From: Caprella mutica
Taxonomy: Eukaryota; Arthropoda; Malacostraca; Amphipoda; Caprellidae
Length of the DNA stretch: 64,000 nt
NCBI GenBank assembly: GCA_947561585.1
Contig: CANNZV010000840.1
Span: forward strand, 62,001-126,000
Direction of reading: 5' to 3'
Part shown: one piece after another, positions 51,835-63,290 of the stretch
Layout of the letters: each line of letters starts with the position of its first letter
Position numbering within the stretch: the stretch's first letter is position 1
Notes under the pieces: model-generated
What the model was told of the DNA's origin: nothing
The model's input: the letters and a program-made list of their open reading frames with translations, nothing else
The model's database searches: none
Program-made: the position numbers and the translations under genes

Positions 51835-52540
51835 TATTGGCGACTTTTGAGGGGTTAAATAAGTTGGAAAACGTGTAACCTGTAAGTAACAAGTAAATCA
51901 CTCCTAAAATACCACCCTGGAAAAAGTGGTCTTTTCTGATGGATTAATCACTCTGTTGGAGTTTAGCAAACCTTAAAATACAGTAATAAATTAATGGGAA
52001 CTGTATAATCCGCAGCATTTAGGCTTTAGCCTCTAAAGTTCATCTGTTAGCCTATCTATGGCCAGTCTGCAGAATATGGAACATTTTTCCAAGACTCTCT
52101 GCGTGAGTTTTTGATTGAATTTTTAGAAATTTGAGATCTCTGCGGGAGATCTTGAATTAATTCCTATGTTACCATTAATTTAGCTGCAGGAGATTTTGAA
52201 TTAATTCCTATGTTACCATTAATTTAGCTGCGGGAGATTCTAAATCTGCTACTGAGAGTCGGAGAGTAACTGTCTCTCAAATTAAAATCTCTGCGGGAGA
52301 AGAGACCCATTCTGCAGACTGGGCCTAGCCGCCTAGGTATGGTATTTTCCAGAGTGGCTAAAATAGTCTCAAGAGTCAAGAGATACACATGCATCAGGCA
52401 TGAAGCATATTGCATAAGGATGTTTCCAAGTGCAAAATCTTTACTAGGAAGCCAAAATTCTCCTTTAATGTATCTTAAATGTGGCGACCTGGATCCCTTT
52501 TATCACTAAACTGGCTACTTTCCTGCCACAAATATGAACT
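51835..52540. repeat. Right arm of long-range inverted repeat
   Basis: Inverse of 46,960-47,225 ('ggcgacttttgaggggttaa' at the start, 'ctggctactttcctgccaca' near the end), interrupted by the MITE at 52,062-52,322. Confidence 0.8.
52062..52322. mobile_element. 261-bp MITE related to 47,432-47,724
   Basis: The ends are CCAGTCTGCAGAATATGG and ...ATTCTGCAGACTGG. The body is the inverse of the 47.4-kb copy. The internal 'gaattaattcctatgttacc' + 'attaatttagctgc' is duplicated. A clean target duplication was not found. Confidence 0.8.
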
Positions 52541-53715
52541 CTGTAACATGGCAGACATAAAACATGTCAAATAAATTTATCCATGTTCACAAATTCACAA
52601 TGTCATTACTCTGCTCATTGTAACAACATTCTGCCGCCGGCGGCACTGCCGGACGTGCCGGTAAATGAACTTCCAAACTATTACTAACAAGTAAAAGAAA
52701 TTCCTAAACAAATCCTATAATATCAACTATAATGGGATTCGTTTAGTAACTTAAAATTAAATATATATATTATTAGGATACACATTGCGATTATGTTAAC
52801 TAGGTACTTTCAATATATTTAAGCAAATGATAACAACGACCACGCTACTCCAATGATTCAGCTCCAAAAACAAAAATGGTGGCCACGTGTTAGAATTTAC
52901 TAAATTCTGGAATTCCCGGAATGGCTGATGAAATTCAGGAACACAAACACATATTTTATTTCATAAAATACACTATGGAAAATCTATAGAATTTCTTAAA
53001 ATTTGAATAGCAAGCTATCAGAAGGGACAGTCGCTTCTTATTTCCCATTACTATTCTAAATTAGAATAACAAACGATAATTTACACTTGTACAGGTTAAT
53101 CTCTTACAATACAACGGACGGTTATATCAAAGATATTATACTACATGCAGTAAGATACACTTTTCTCGCAAATTTCTGTTTCAAATGTGCGTTGTGGTGA
53201 CATCTAGATTTGAGTGCAGGAACTAGAGGAAAAAAAACAATGGGTTTGATTAAAAATATTGAAAGTTTCATTTTTCAACTGAAATTATACTTTCAATATT
53301 TAAAAAAAATAGACTTCAAAATAACTTTTCTGTTGATCCAGAATAACCGTATTACTTCTTCTATAACTTTCAATATTTTGATCAACACCAAATGTTGTTG
53401 ATGCTTTAGTTCCCACTTTCAAATCCAGATGGCGCTTTGTAAAATTGAAATTTCTGAAAGTGGTGTATCATACTGTAGTATAATATTTTTAGTTATATGT
53501 ACTAAGTACCTACCTGAAAAAGAGGTCACTTTATGGACCTCGTGGGCAAAATACGAACTGATTATTATAAACGGTGCCGATGCATCCATGTCTACGGCCA
53601 GTACTATTTTCATATAACAGGTTTATTAATTAGATTACGCTATAAAGAACACGTGAAGACAACAGTTACTTCTAAAAATGTATTAACTGTCCTACAAATA
53701 CATTTTACTGATCGA
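52541..53715. other. Non-coding; G+C palindrome at 52,632
   Basis: TGCCGCCGGCGGCA (52,632-52,645) is a perfect palindrome followed by 'ctgccggacgtgccgg', a striking G+C spot in A+T-rich DNA. No gene is supported across the rest. Confidence 0.5.
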
Positions 53716-53723
53716 ACTCAGAG

Positions 53724-54793
53724 AAAAAAACGTGGACCGACAGTTGGGCCCAGGACAATTGGGCCCGCCGACAATTGGGTCCAAGACAATTGGGCCCAGG
53801 ACAATTGGGCCGCACGACAATTGGGCCCCGAGACAATTATATTATTTTCCAATTTTTTTCAAAGTTTGCTACTGTAATAACTGGGTTTGTGACAATATGT
53901 ACGTGTTTTGTATAAAAATGTAGTCTTGAGCATATTTAAAATAAAGAATATTCCTCACATGGAAAAAAGATTCTCGTTATGAAAAATAATTATATTTTAA
54001 TAGAACATATTCTTTTCATGAATAAATACTATTATTCTTTTGAACTACAATAATTATATCTGTTCCGAAATAGGTCATGTAAGCAACAAATTTCCTAGTT
54101 TCAGTACTACCTCCATGAGTCTATATAGTGAACTCCTGTGAAGTAAATGAGATAGGATGTAGCAAATGGTAAATAAGAATGTAGCTATTTTAGATGAAGA
54201 AACAATATAAAATAAGGATGTAGGTATTTTAAACATGCCGGAATTATTGGAACATACAAATTGAATTAAAGCTAACGTGAATTATTTGAATGCCTTTCAG
54301 TGTTCAATATTGAAGATACAAAATGTATTCTCATAATCTCATTTTATCCAAACAACTGTTCAATGTAACGTTTGACCTTTAAAATTTACCCATTTTTTCT
54401 AAATATTTGACTTTGTCAGACGATGAGCACTACACATTGGATCCATATAACATGATTCAAAATAATAAGACTTATTCAAATACTTCAAAGATTTTCATTA
54501 CATTGAAACATGAGATTAGCATCCAAATATGAATTAAGGGGTTTGCTAATATATACATTATCAAGTATATGAATCGAATTAAGAAAATATATAAACATAT
54601 TTTTAGAGAATATATAGCATATTACAAAGATAATATTGTCACTTCCCTATAGTAAAAACAAGGTAACATTTCTATATTGTGTCTTCTGCCCAATTTTTTT
54701 TTTGGGGGCTTAATTGTTTTGAGGCCCAATTGTCGGGGCCCAACTGTCGGGGCCCAATTGTTCTGGGCCCAACTGTCGGTGCACAAAAAAAAA
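53724..54793. mobile_element. 1.07-kb inverted-repeat element with GGGCCCAATTGTC words
   Basis: The left end 'cgtggaccgacagttgggcc' + 'caggacaattgggccc' is inverted at the right, read in reverse 'tgcaccgacagttgggcc' + 'cagaacaattgggcccc'. The word GACAATTGGGCC recurs four to five times on the left and three times on the right. Poly-A lies outside both ends. The interior is A+T-rich and non-coding. Confidence 0.85.
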
Positions 54794-55140
54794 TAGGATA
54801 TTTGCCAATTCAAGCTTGAATTTTTAATTTTACATAAGCTATTTTAACCAAATAACAATATTTATATTCAAAATTAAACAGAAATTATAATTTTCAATAT
54901 GAATAATTATTTCAGACGGAAAAAAACTTTTCATCCTTATTATATGAGTTAACAAGCGTCCAAGCTCCTTTTTATGAATGAAATAAATGAAGTGCTAAAT
55001 TAGTAATCATAGGGATAACTAGCCTATTTGTACTAAATTGCCAGTAAACGTCTGCAATTTCAAAGATATACTTTATTGAGGATATCAAATTGGCTATTTG
55101 GTGTGATTAAAGTTAGGAGATATCGCTTGCACCTAACTTC
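54794..55140. other. Non-coding
   Basis: Nothing recognisable. Confidence 0.4.
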
Positions 55141-55164
55141 TCTGATTGTCTGGCGATAAGTGCC

Positions 55165-55613
55165 AAACAGAACCGGTAGGCCAGTATAACAAATATACTG
55201 GATAATTTTCATTGGATTGGATAACCAATGTTTTCCTTCATTGGGCTAGTGCTGGTTGGCAACCGTTGGCCCAGTGTCGTTTTCATTGCATTGGCCCAGT
55301 GTGTAATAGACTTGGCGTGCAAATTCCCGATCGGGCCTTTACTTTGCCAACATTTACCGACGTTGGCCCGATAGTGCAATGTTATCATTGGAACTGGTAG
55401 ACCAGTATAATAAATATACAGGTACATCAACAAATCACTGGATTGGTTAACCAATGTTTTCCTTCATTGGGCCAGTGCTGTTTGGAAACCGCTGGCACAA
55501 TGTCATTTTAATTTCATTGACCCAGTGTGTAATAGCACTGGCGTGCCAAAACTGACCGTGCCTTTACTTTGCCAACATTTACTGACGTTGGCCCGATAGT
55601 GCAATGTTATCAG
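55165..55613. repeat. 225-bp tandem duplication
   Basis: 'ttggcccgatagtgcaatgt' occurs at 55,363 and 55,588. 'aaccaatgttttccttcatt' and 'gccagtataa' recur with the same spacing. The copies are about 85-90% alike by eye. Confidence 0.88.
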
Positions 55614-55614
55614 G

Positions 55615-56421
55615 GGTGGATAAAAAACGAAACCTAACTTAATGATTTTTTTATAAATACCAATGCATTTGTCTACTTTTTTACATAAATAGTAAGAAAT
55701 TTAAAAAAAATATATATACATACATATCAATATTGATGCAATAGTGATTATAGTAAACGATGTCTAAAGTATGCTTGCGCACAAACAAACAAAAATACGA
55801 AAATTATTTTTTATTTCAAAAAACTTAACACACTAACTCTTTATAACAAATAATTAACTAAACCATTATTAAATATATATTTAGTCTTAATTCCTTCCTT
55901 TAAAAGTCACATGGTGTCAAATCTGGTCTACTATAGTCGATAAACCTTGATCAATTGTATGGTTTATTGCAATTATATATATATGCGATTGTTGAACAAA
56001 TCAGTTAGTAAATGTCGCATAGCGATCGTTATGACAGCAATGAGAACAATGATTGAATTATATTGGTCAAGTAATGGAGGACATGTGGAGGGAGTCGGTA
56101 GATAATAAGGATATGTAATTAGGAACAAACAGTCTTTTTTAATTGTTTGTTGATGATATGTTATGAAGGATAATTGTGTTGAGTTTTTCTGAAATAAAAT
56201 AGTTTTCGTAATTTATTGTTTGTGTGCAAGCATCCTTTTGACACCGTTTACTATAATCACTAATGCATCAATATTGATGAATATATTTTTTTGAATTTTT
56301 CACTATTTTTGTATAAGTAAACAAACGCAATAGTATATTTATTTGAAAATATCATAACGTTAGTAGTTTTTGAGATATCCTATTAATTAAAAGTTGGGTT
56401 TCGTTTTTTTTTTGGGACCCA
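55615..56421. mobile_element. About 0.8-kb element with very long inverted repeats
   Basis: 'ggtggataaaaaacgaaacc' (left) mirrors 'ggtttcgttttttttttggg' (right). 'catcaatattgatg' and 'gtgattatagtaaacgatgt' + 'atgcttgcgcacaaac' are mirrored further in. The arms total about 230 bp. Confidence 0.85.
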
Positions 56422-57039
56422 CCATAATATAGTACATACACAGTGTGTATTTGTCTGTTGGTTGGTTTCTTTGCAAGAAAAATGTTACGCTTTAACCTTT
56501 AAATTAGTGTATAATGAAGTATATATACATTTTTTTTCATATACATTTTATGTTGAATACATATTTTTTACATATATTTTTTTTATATAAAATTTTTCAC
56601 ATAAATTGTTTTTAAAATAAAATTTTAGATACCTAACTTTTTTTACTTTTTTTTTCGGAGAGGTTCACTTCAGCTTCGACTGAAATCGTCGAAGCTATAA
56701 TTCCTCTTCTTTTATTTTATTAAATATTAAAATGTGGTATCATAGATGAATAAATATAATAATATAGAAATTTAAATAGAGATACTTGAATAGACTTATT
56801 TAATAGAATAATATACTTGCTATTTGTCATAAAAATATGACATTTCACTTTAGTTATATGGTTTTTCCTATTTTGATTTTTGTATAGGTGAAATAAAAGT
56901 CAAATCTTCCTATCTTCTTTTTTACCAGAAACTACAAAGAAGAATATACGCTAAGACTGATATACAGTATGAGCAAAAAAAAACGGATACAAAATTAAAA
57001 TCGCCACAACTTCAATAAGAACCACAGTATTTCCGTGTG
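56422..57039. other. Non-coding, low complexity
   Basis: T-rich stretches. 'cagtatgagcaaaaaaaaac' at about 56,965 looks like a lone Tc1/mariner end without a partner. Confidence 0.4.
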
Positions 57040-57825
57040 GTTTCTTTGGTTAATGCAGACTTTGGGCCCAGTTGCGAAATACGACTCCCTCGAACGGAAA
57101 ATAAGGGTTTTTGTGTGTTTTTAATGATGACTGTCATGAAATACGACACCTTCCAAATATGAAAATTATATACGACTCCTCAATCTTCAAATGTGATATT
57201 TTGGTGATTGGAATTAAAGAGATGGCTGGCACGAAACACGACTCTTCATGTTATACGAAACGTAAGACCAACCTAACCTACCTTCAATTGATAAGCAAAA
57301 AGCCTTTCTATGTCTAAACCATTCAATTTAAGTACAACTTATTAAACCTTATAATACAATGAAATATCCTTTATTAAACCTTATAATACAATTAAATATT
57401 CTTCGTCAAATGTTTGAAGCAATCACATAAATAAGTTGGCATAGTTTGTCGTAACTATGATACAAAAATTGCTATTATATTTATTCTAATTATTATTGAA
57501 TTCAAATGATTTCATTACTAATATTTGAATTTAAATTAAGAGGAGTCGGATTGTTTTAACATCGCCTCTATATAGCTATGATGAAAAGCGACTCCCCTGA
57601 ATTTCTCCCAGTAGGAATACTGAAGAGATAAGATTTAATTACCATGAGAGGAGTCGTATCGAATTTTTGTATTACAAGGGAGTTGTGTTTCGTGACAGCC
57701 ATCTTTTTCCAAACACCAAAATATCTTATTTTAAGATCGAGGAGTCGGATCGAATTTTTGTATTTCAAAGGAGTCGTATTTCGCAACTGGGCCGATTTCT
57801 GTCTGCTAAAACCAAAATTTTCGTT
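57040..57825. mobile_element. 0.75-kb inverted-repeat element with TACGACTC words
   Basis: The core ends GGCCCAGTTGCGAAATACGA (57,065) and its exact inverse (ending 57,793) are perfect over 24 bp. Outside them 'tttggttaatgcagac' and 'gtctgctaaaaccaaa' extend the repeat imperfectly. 'gaaatacgactcc'-type words recur inside in both orientations. Confidence 0.82.
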
Positions 57826-57852
57826 TGTTTTATATTTCTAATAGTTTTTCTA

Positions 57853-58313
57853 CAGGGTGGTCATGAGTACAGGGTGGTGAAATCGCTCTTGCGCGAGATA
57901 TGTAGTTGTTAAAATAAATCGAATACCTACTAATTAGGGTCATGCCGAGGAGCCAAAATGTAACAACTTGTAATTTTCTATTTCTTATGGGGTAGTTTAA
58001 GAAAATCATGTTCGCTCCTCCCCACGTGCTTATCTGAATCAATAAAAAAAAAACGAATAAAGCGTAGTGGTGGACTTCTTGAAAGCTAATCCTGACGTGA
58101 TCAAAATAACAATGAAAACAGTCATAACACGGGTGCAAAAATCTATGGATAATGGTTATGTATAGTATATATTGTTTTTACTTCACATCTTCACAATATG
58201 CAATTGCTTCTTTATTATATCTAAGTAAATATTGGGTAAGCAACCATATCTTGATTTTTTTTTAACAATTGCATATCTCGCTCAAGAGCAATTATTTATT
58301 TATGACCACCCTG
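57853..58313. mobile_element. 461-bp mariner-type MITE
   Basis: TA lies on both sides. The left end CAGGGTGGTCATGAGTACAG is inverted at the right (read in reverse CAGGGTGGTCATAAATAAAT). Inner arms are 'gctcttgcgcgagatatg' and 'catatctcgctcaagagc'. The left arm holds an extra TACAGGGTGG, 16 bp inside. Confidence 0.88.
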
Positions 58314-58329
58314 TAGAAAAAAATAACTG

Positions 58330-58460
58330 ATCTAATTAACTGATTTAATTAAATGATCAAATTAAATGATCTAATTAATGAGTTAATCTAATCGAATGAT
58401 CTAATTAACTGATACAATTAAATGATCCATCTAATTAACTGGTGAATGATCTAAAGACGT
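58330..58460. repeat. 18-20-bp A+T-rich repeats
   Basis: Variants of 'gatctaattaactgat' and 'aaatgatctaattaa', about seven times. Confidence 0.75.
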
Positions 58461-58551
58461 ATTTTAGAAATGATCCAAGAAAGTTCATTAAATGATCTGA
58501 AAATGATTTTAAAAACGATATAAAGATGTGTTTATTTAATTGGTTTATCCA

Positions 58552-59695
58552 GGTCCGTTATCTTTAATTGGTGAGTTTCTACTCCGTTATCTTTAATTGG
58601 TGAGTTTCTACTCCGTTATCTTTAATTGGTGAGTTTCTACTCCGTTATCTTTAATTGGTGAGTTTCTACTTCGTTATCTTTAATTGGTGAGTTTCTACTC
58701 AGTTATCTTTAATTGGTGAGTTTCTACTCCGTTATCTTTAATTGGTGAATTTCTACTCCGTTATCTTTAATTGGTGAGTTTCTACTCCGTTATCTTTAAT
58801 TGGTGAATTTCTACTCCGTTATCTTTAATTGGTGAGTTTCTACTCCGTTATCTTTAATTGGTGAATTTCTACTCCGTTATCTTTAATTGGTGAGTTTCTA
58901 CTCCGTTATCTTTAATTGGTGAATTTCTACTCCGTTATCTTTAATTGTTGAGTTTCTACTCCGTTATCTTTAATTGGTGAATTTCTACTCCGTTATCTTT
59001 AATTGGTGAGTTTCTACTCCGTTATCTTTAATTGGTGAGTTTCTACTCCGTTATCTTTAATTGGTGAATTTCTACTCCGTTATCTTTAATTGGTGAGTTT
59101 CTACTCCGTTATCTTTAATTGGTGAATTTCTACTCCGTTATCTTTAATTGGTGAGTTTCTACTCCGTTATCTTTAATTGGTGAGTTTCTACTCCGTTATC
59201 TTTAATTGGTGAATTTCTACTCCGTTATCTTTAATTGGTGAGTTTCTACTCCGTTATCTTTAATTGGTGAATTTCTACTCCGTTATCTTTAATTGGTGAG
59301 TTTCTACTCCGTTATCTTTAATTGGTGAGTTTCTACTCCGTTATCTTTAATTGGTGAATTTCTACTCCGTTATCTTTAATTGGTGAGTTTCTACTCCGTT
59401 ATCTTTAATTGGTGAATTTCTACTCCGTTATCTTTAATTGGTGAGTTTCTACTCCGTTATCTTTAATTGGTGAGTTTCTACTCCGTTATCTTTAATTGGT
59501 GAATTTCTACTCCGTTATCTTTAATTGGTGAGTTTCTACTCCGTTATCTTTAATTGGTGAGTTTCTACTCCGTTATCTTTAATTGGTGAATTTCTACTCC
59601 GTTATCTTTAATTGGTGAGTTTCTACTCCGTTATCTTTAATTGGTGAGTTTCTACTCCGTTATCTTTAATTGGTGAATTTCTACTCCGTTATCTT
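58552..59695. repeat. 29-bp minisatellite, 39 units, higher-order pattern
   Basis: Unit 'ttatctttaattggtgagtt' + 'tctactccg'. A single g/a change (gtgag or gtgaa) marks units G and A. Read left to right: six G units, then GA pairs, then GAGAG five-unit blocks, then GGA triplets. Confidence 0.96.
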
Positions 59696-59849
59696 AGGTC
59701 CAAAAAGTACTTAATTAGCTTAAAGTCTGTGATACAGGGTGGCGGAAAAAAAAAACTTTACATTTTTTAATGTTTATTGAACGAAAACCGATTGATTAAC
59801 CGATTGCTTAACTCTTGTAGATTTGCAGGCCAATTTTTGTAAGCAATCA

Positions 59850-59937
59850 AAGTAGAAGAAACTCCCAAAGGAAAAAGTCAAGAGGGTTTAAATCAGGAGA
59901 TCGAGCAGGCCATGCGATTTCACTGTAACCTTATATA
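59850..59937 (-). pseudogene. Mariner transposase C-terminal fragment
   Basis: The minus-strand frame GYSEIAWPARSPDLNPLDFF runs on to LWEFLLL and a stop. It is cut on its N-terminal side by the pogo-like insertion at the TA dinucleotide. Confidence 0.85.
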
Positions 59938-60424
59938 GGGGAGGATGGTCATCAATGGGACAAAAAACACAGAAAGATTGATATTTCATTTACTATGGGC
60001 AAAGTATGAAAAATAAAAAAATCATGGGTAATATAGATATTCCTTTATAAAATGAAACTAACTCTAATGCTATCACATATTCTGTTGACTAGAAAAAATT
60101 AAATGAAGGAACAAAAAAATTGTCCCATTGTATAACAGCACTGGGGAACAATGGGACATACCCTGGTGAACGATGGGACAGTTTATCAAACTTGTATATT
60201 GTTGAGGTTATGGTCAAATTTCAAGTTCGAATTATCTCTTTGAATTGTACCACACTTATTTGGTTCTTATAATATCAGTTTAATGTCCTCTAGCCTCACC
60301 GATGCCATGTCATGAACATATGTAAAATTAAGCTCATTGCACTCGAAGCTTCCCCAAACAACCACAGGTAATGGGGCCAATGTGGGCACTAGGTGCCATT
60401 CAAGCCCGTAATCTGATGACAAAT

Positions 60425-60815
60425 CATATTGGTACTGTGTGGTTATTTGCAAAATGGGCCAACATGGTGACAGCATGGGCTACTTATGTTGAAATCATCC
60501 TGGCCCAAGATGATGTCGAGGTTGATGGGGCCAAGGTCGTAAAAGAACTGGCAAGCTGTATTGAAATCAACTTGGTACTAGGTGGTTTCCATGTGACATA
60601 TGACACTACCACATTGGTACTGTGTGGTCATTTACAAACTTGGCCCACATGGTGACAGCATGGGCTACTAATGTTGAAACCATCTTGGTATAAGATGATG
60701 CCGAGGATGATGGGGCTAGGGTCGAAAAAGCACTAGCAACCAATATTGATATTACTTTGGCACTAGGTGGTTTCCATGTGCTAAATATGGCACTACCATA
60801 TTGGACCCATCTGGT
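60425..60815. repeat. 185-bp tandem duplication
   Basis: 'gtgacagcatgggctact' starts at 60,467 and 60,652, and 'ttggtactgtgtggt' at 60,430 and 60,615. The 'gggcc/ttggc' vocabulary resembles the 55.2-kb repeat, but they do not align well. Confidence 0.85.
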
Positions 60816-60829
60816 CACAATAAATAAAT

Positions 60830-61676
60830 CATACGGTTTAATAAATTACTTTTGAAGCCATGAATAGATTAATAATAGAGAATTGTTATCAATAAAATGA
60901 ATATCATAATGATTAAGACAAATAAAAATCATCTTCTAGATTTTCATTTATTTATTCGTAGATCGTTACAACAGAAGAGTAGAACGAACTTAAAAAAACC
61001 TATTCATTAAAAAGGTGATTCAACAGTAACATTAAACAATACATCTAGCTTTATATCATAAGTATAAAGAGTTATTATAATATAGTATAGAATAGTTAAA
61101 CATGATATTACAACTAACATGACTATAATAAAAAGCTGACTATAACTCTGAGATTAAAACAAAACTTATTATCTATGGAAATCGACTCAATCGAATTGCA
61201 TAGCTAAGAAAGACAACCATATAATAATTCAGTGAGAGGTCTAATAATTTACATCCTTGGCTATGGGTTCGTCCACTTTCTGTTGTGCCTATCTCTCCTT
61301 CCGTTATTGCAGTAACTGCCTCGTCTGTACCTCTCAAAATTTAAAGCTTTTCTTCTACCCTGAAAAAGAAAATATTAATTACTTAATCAATTCTCAATAT
61401 CACTTGCAGAGTTCCGTAGCTTTATTCGTTTCAGTTACATTAATTACCTATATTTAAATATTTACTATATTTGCAAGCAAATTTTGTAGTTATCAGAAAT
61501 GAACAAAAGTACGTGTATCCAAATTTGTTGTAACTAACAGGTTATCTCTGTAACTATTTTTAAATTAAATAATAGGTGCCCACATACCTAGATAGTGGTT
61601 ATATACTTTCAGAAATCGAATCGCATTTAAAATTTAAATTATGATATTTAAAAAGTAATTTGAATTAATATTTCAT
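60830..61676. other. Non-coding interior of the pogo-like element
   Basis: A+T-rich; no supported frame or repeat. Confidence 0.4.
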
Positions 61677-61828
61677 GGTAAGTTCCGAGTTATCGGACGT
61701 TATCACGTTTTCGATCAAGTTTGAAAAATTATTATCATTTAATCTTCAAGTTGCTATAGTACTTTATTTCTATAAAGATCTAGAAAAAGTGACACCGTAA
61801 GATAAATTAATAACTCGAAAATTACCCT
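61677..61828. mobile_element. Family I MITE, decayed
   Basis: The left 'ggtaagttccgagttatcgg' + 'cacgttttcgatcaa' and right 'aataactcgaaaattaccc' are inverted, followed by TA. Confidence 0.75.
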
Positions 61829-62869
61829 AGGTACATATATTTAGCCATAGGCTAAAGAGAATATTATTCAGCTTGGTACCTAATTAGATACTGCACCTAT
61901 AGAAGCAGGCAATAACTATATCGAATACACTATAAAAATTACTTTAAAATAACTATAAGTTTATTTTAGAAACTTTAACTCACCATTTTAAACTTTAGAA
62001 TAGGCCGCAGAGTGCAGTTTTGAAGATTTTCCGTATGCAGGGAATTAATAAAACACTAATACCTCCTCCAACGAAAAGCACTGACAAACTACCTGAATTT
62101 TAAAATTTCACTATGTATGTATAACCGAAAATACAAAGCAGGCTCATACCGGAAACAAATATGTTCACTTGTTCAGTTTAGGATTGCACATTATCCTCTA
62201 TTCGTAATTTATCATATAAATATTTTGACATTGTATTAAGTTTGTCACAATTAGCTAACAGTAGCTAATTAAAAAAATAGACAAGCTTCATAGAAACTAG
62301 CATCTGGCAACCACGCTATAAAATCACTCAGTGCCACTCACCCTTCGTCATCATTTTACACATCATATAGCTTATTTACCTATATTTTATATTAAAATTG
62401 TGTTGATTAAAAACTATAAATTTTAAACCTTGAAACTAAAACTTTAACTCTTTATCGTTCCTGTGATCATCTTCGTCTAGTCACTAAAACTTAGTATTCA
62501 AAAAATAGTTTTGCTGAACGATTAATAATTTAATATTAATTTGAAGACATTTTATAAATTGCAATTGATTGAATCTTCCCTATTCCAGGAAATGGTCTTG
62601 CCAATATGTTAATAAAGCTTCCGCCATATAATATTGATATGCTATATAGTAATCAGGTTGGGCCAATAGGACAATTCAATGGGATGGATTTGCAACATTG
62701 AACCAATCTTCTCCCAGGGTAACATTCCATGAGAATGGAAAACCACATTATCCCCATGTAATTTCTAGGCTACTCTTCAGTCTGCCATCTCTTGCCCATC
62801 TAACCATCTAGTGCCCATGTTGGCACAATGTGTCATGGTTGCTTGGGTCGCCTAATGTCAATATTTCGT

Positions 62870-63290
62870 ATTTATCTTTTTCATGATAGAAATCGAATCA
62901 AATTCTACAAGTTCATAAACCTTCATTTCCAACGTTTTCGGAATATATTTAAATTCTTCAGACGAATGGATCAGTTAAATTGAGAGTTCTATACCAGACC
63001 AAGAACAATAGTTCACAGGCCATCTACGGCGGATACTTTATGAAGTGATTTCGAAGGCCATATCCTTATAAGTGGCATCAACAAAAAGTTCTTCTTTCTC
63101 TGGTGTAGCTGTTGCAATCATGCTGCGTCTTTTTCTTTTATTAGAGAAATTTGTTTTCTAAGCAGTGCTTTGTGATGAACTCAGATTGCTAAAGCCCTTG
63201 AATATGGTCGAAAGTCCCACTTCAGCTGGAAGCTCTGTTTCTACAAGAAGCCCTGAAGCTACAGTTCACGTTATTGTATCAAAAATGGAT
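62870..63290 (-). pseudogene. Pogo/Tigger-type transposase C-terminal remnant
   Basis: The minus-strand frame ETELPAEVGLSTIFKGFSNL, stop, KTNFSNKRKRRSMIATATPE, KEELFVDATYKDMAFEITS, then more stops. The K/R-rich stretch followed by S.I.T.TPEK.EL is typical of the end of pogo-like transposases of insects. Several stops make it inactive. Confidence 0.65.

Noticed and set aside
54622..54813. 63-codon frame and its neighbours at 53.5-53.9 kb
   Set aside because: Produced by the GGGCCCAATTGTC repeats at the element ends.
60371..60655. 94-codon frame reading MGPMWALGAIQARNLM
   Set aside because: It lies in the 185-bp tandem duplication and is not open in the second copy.
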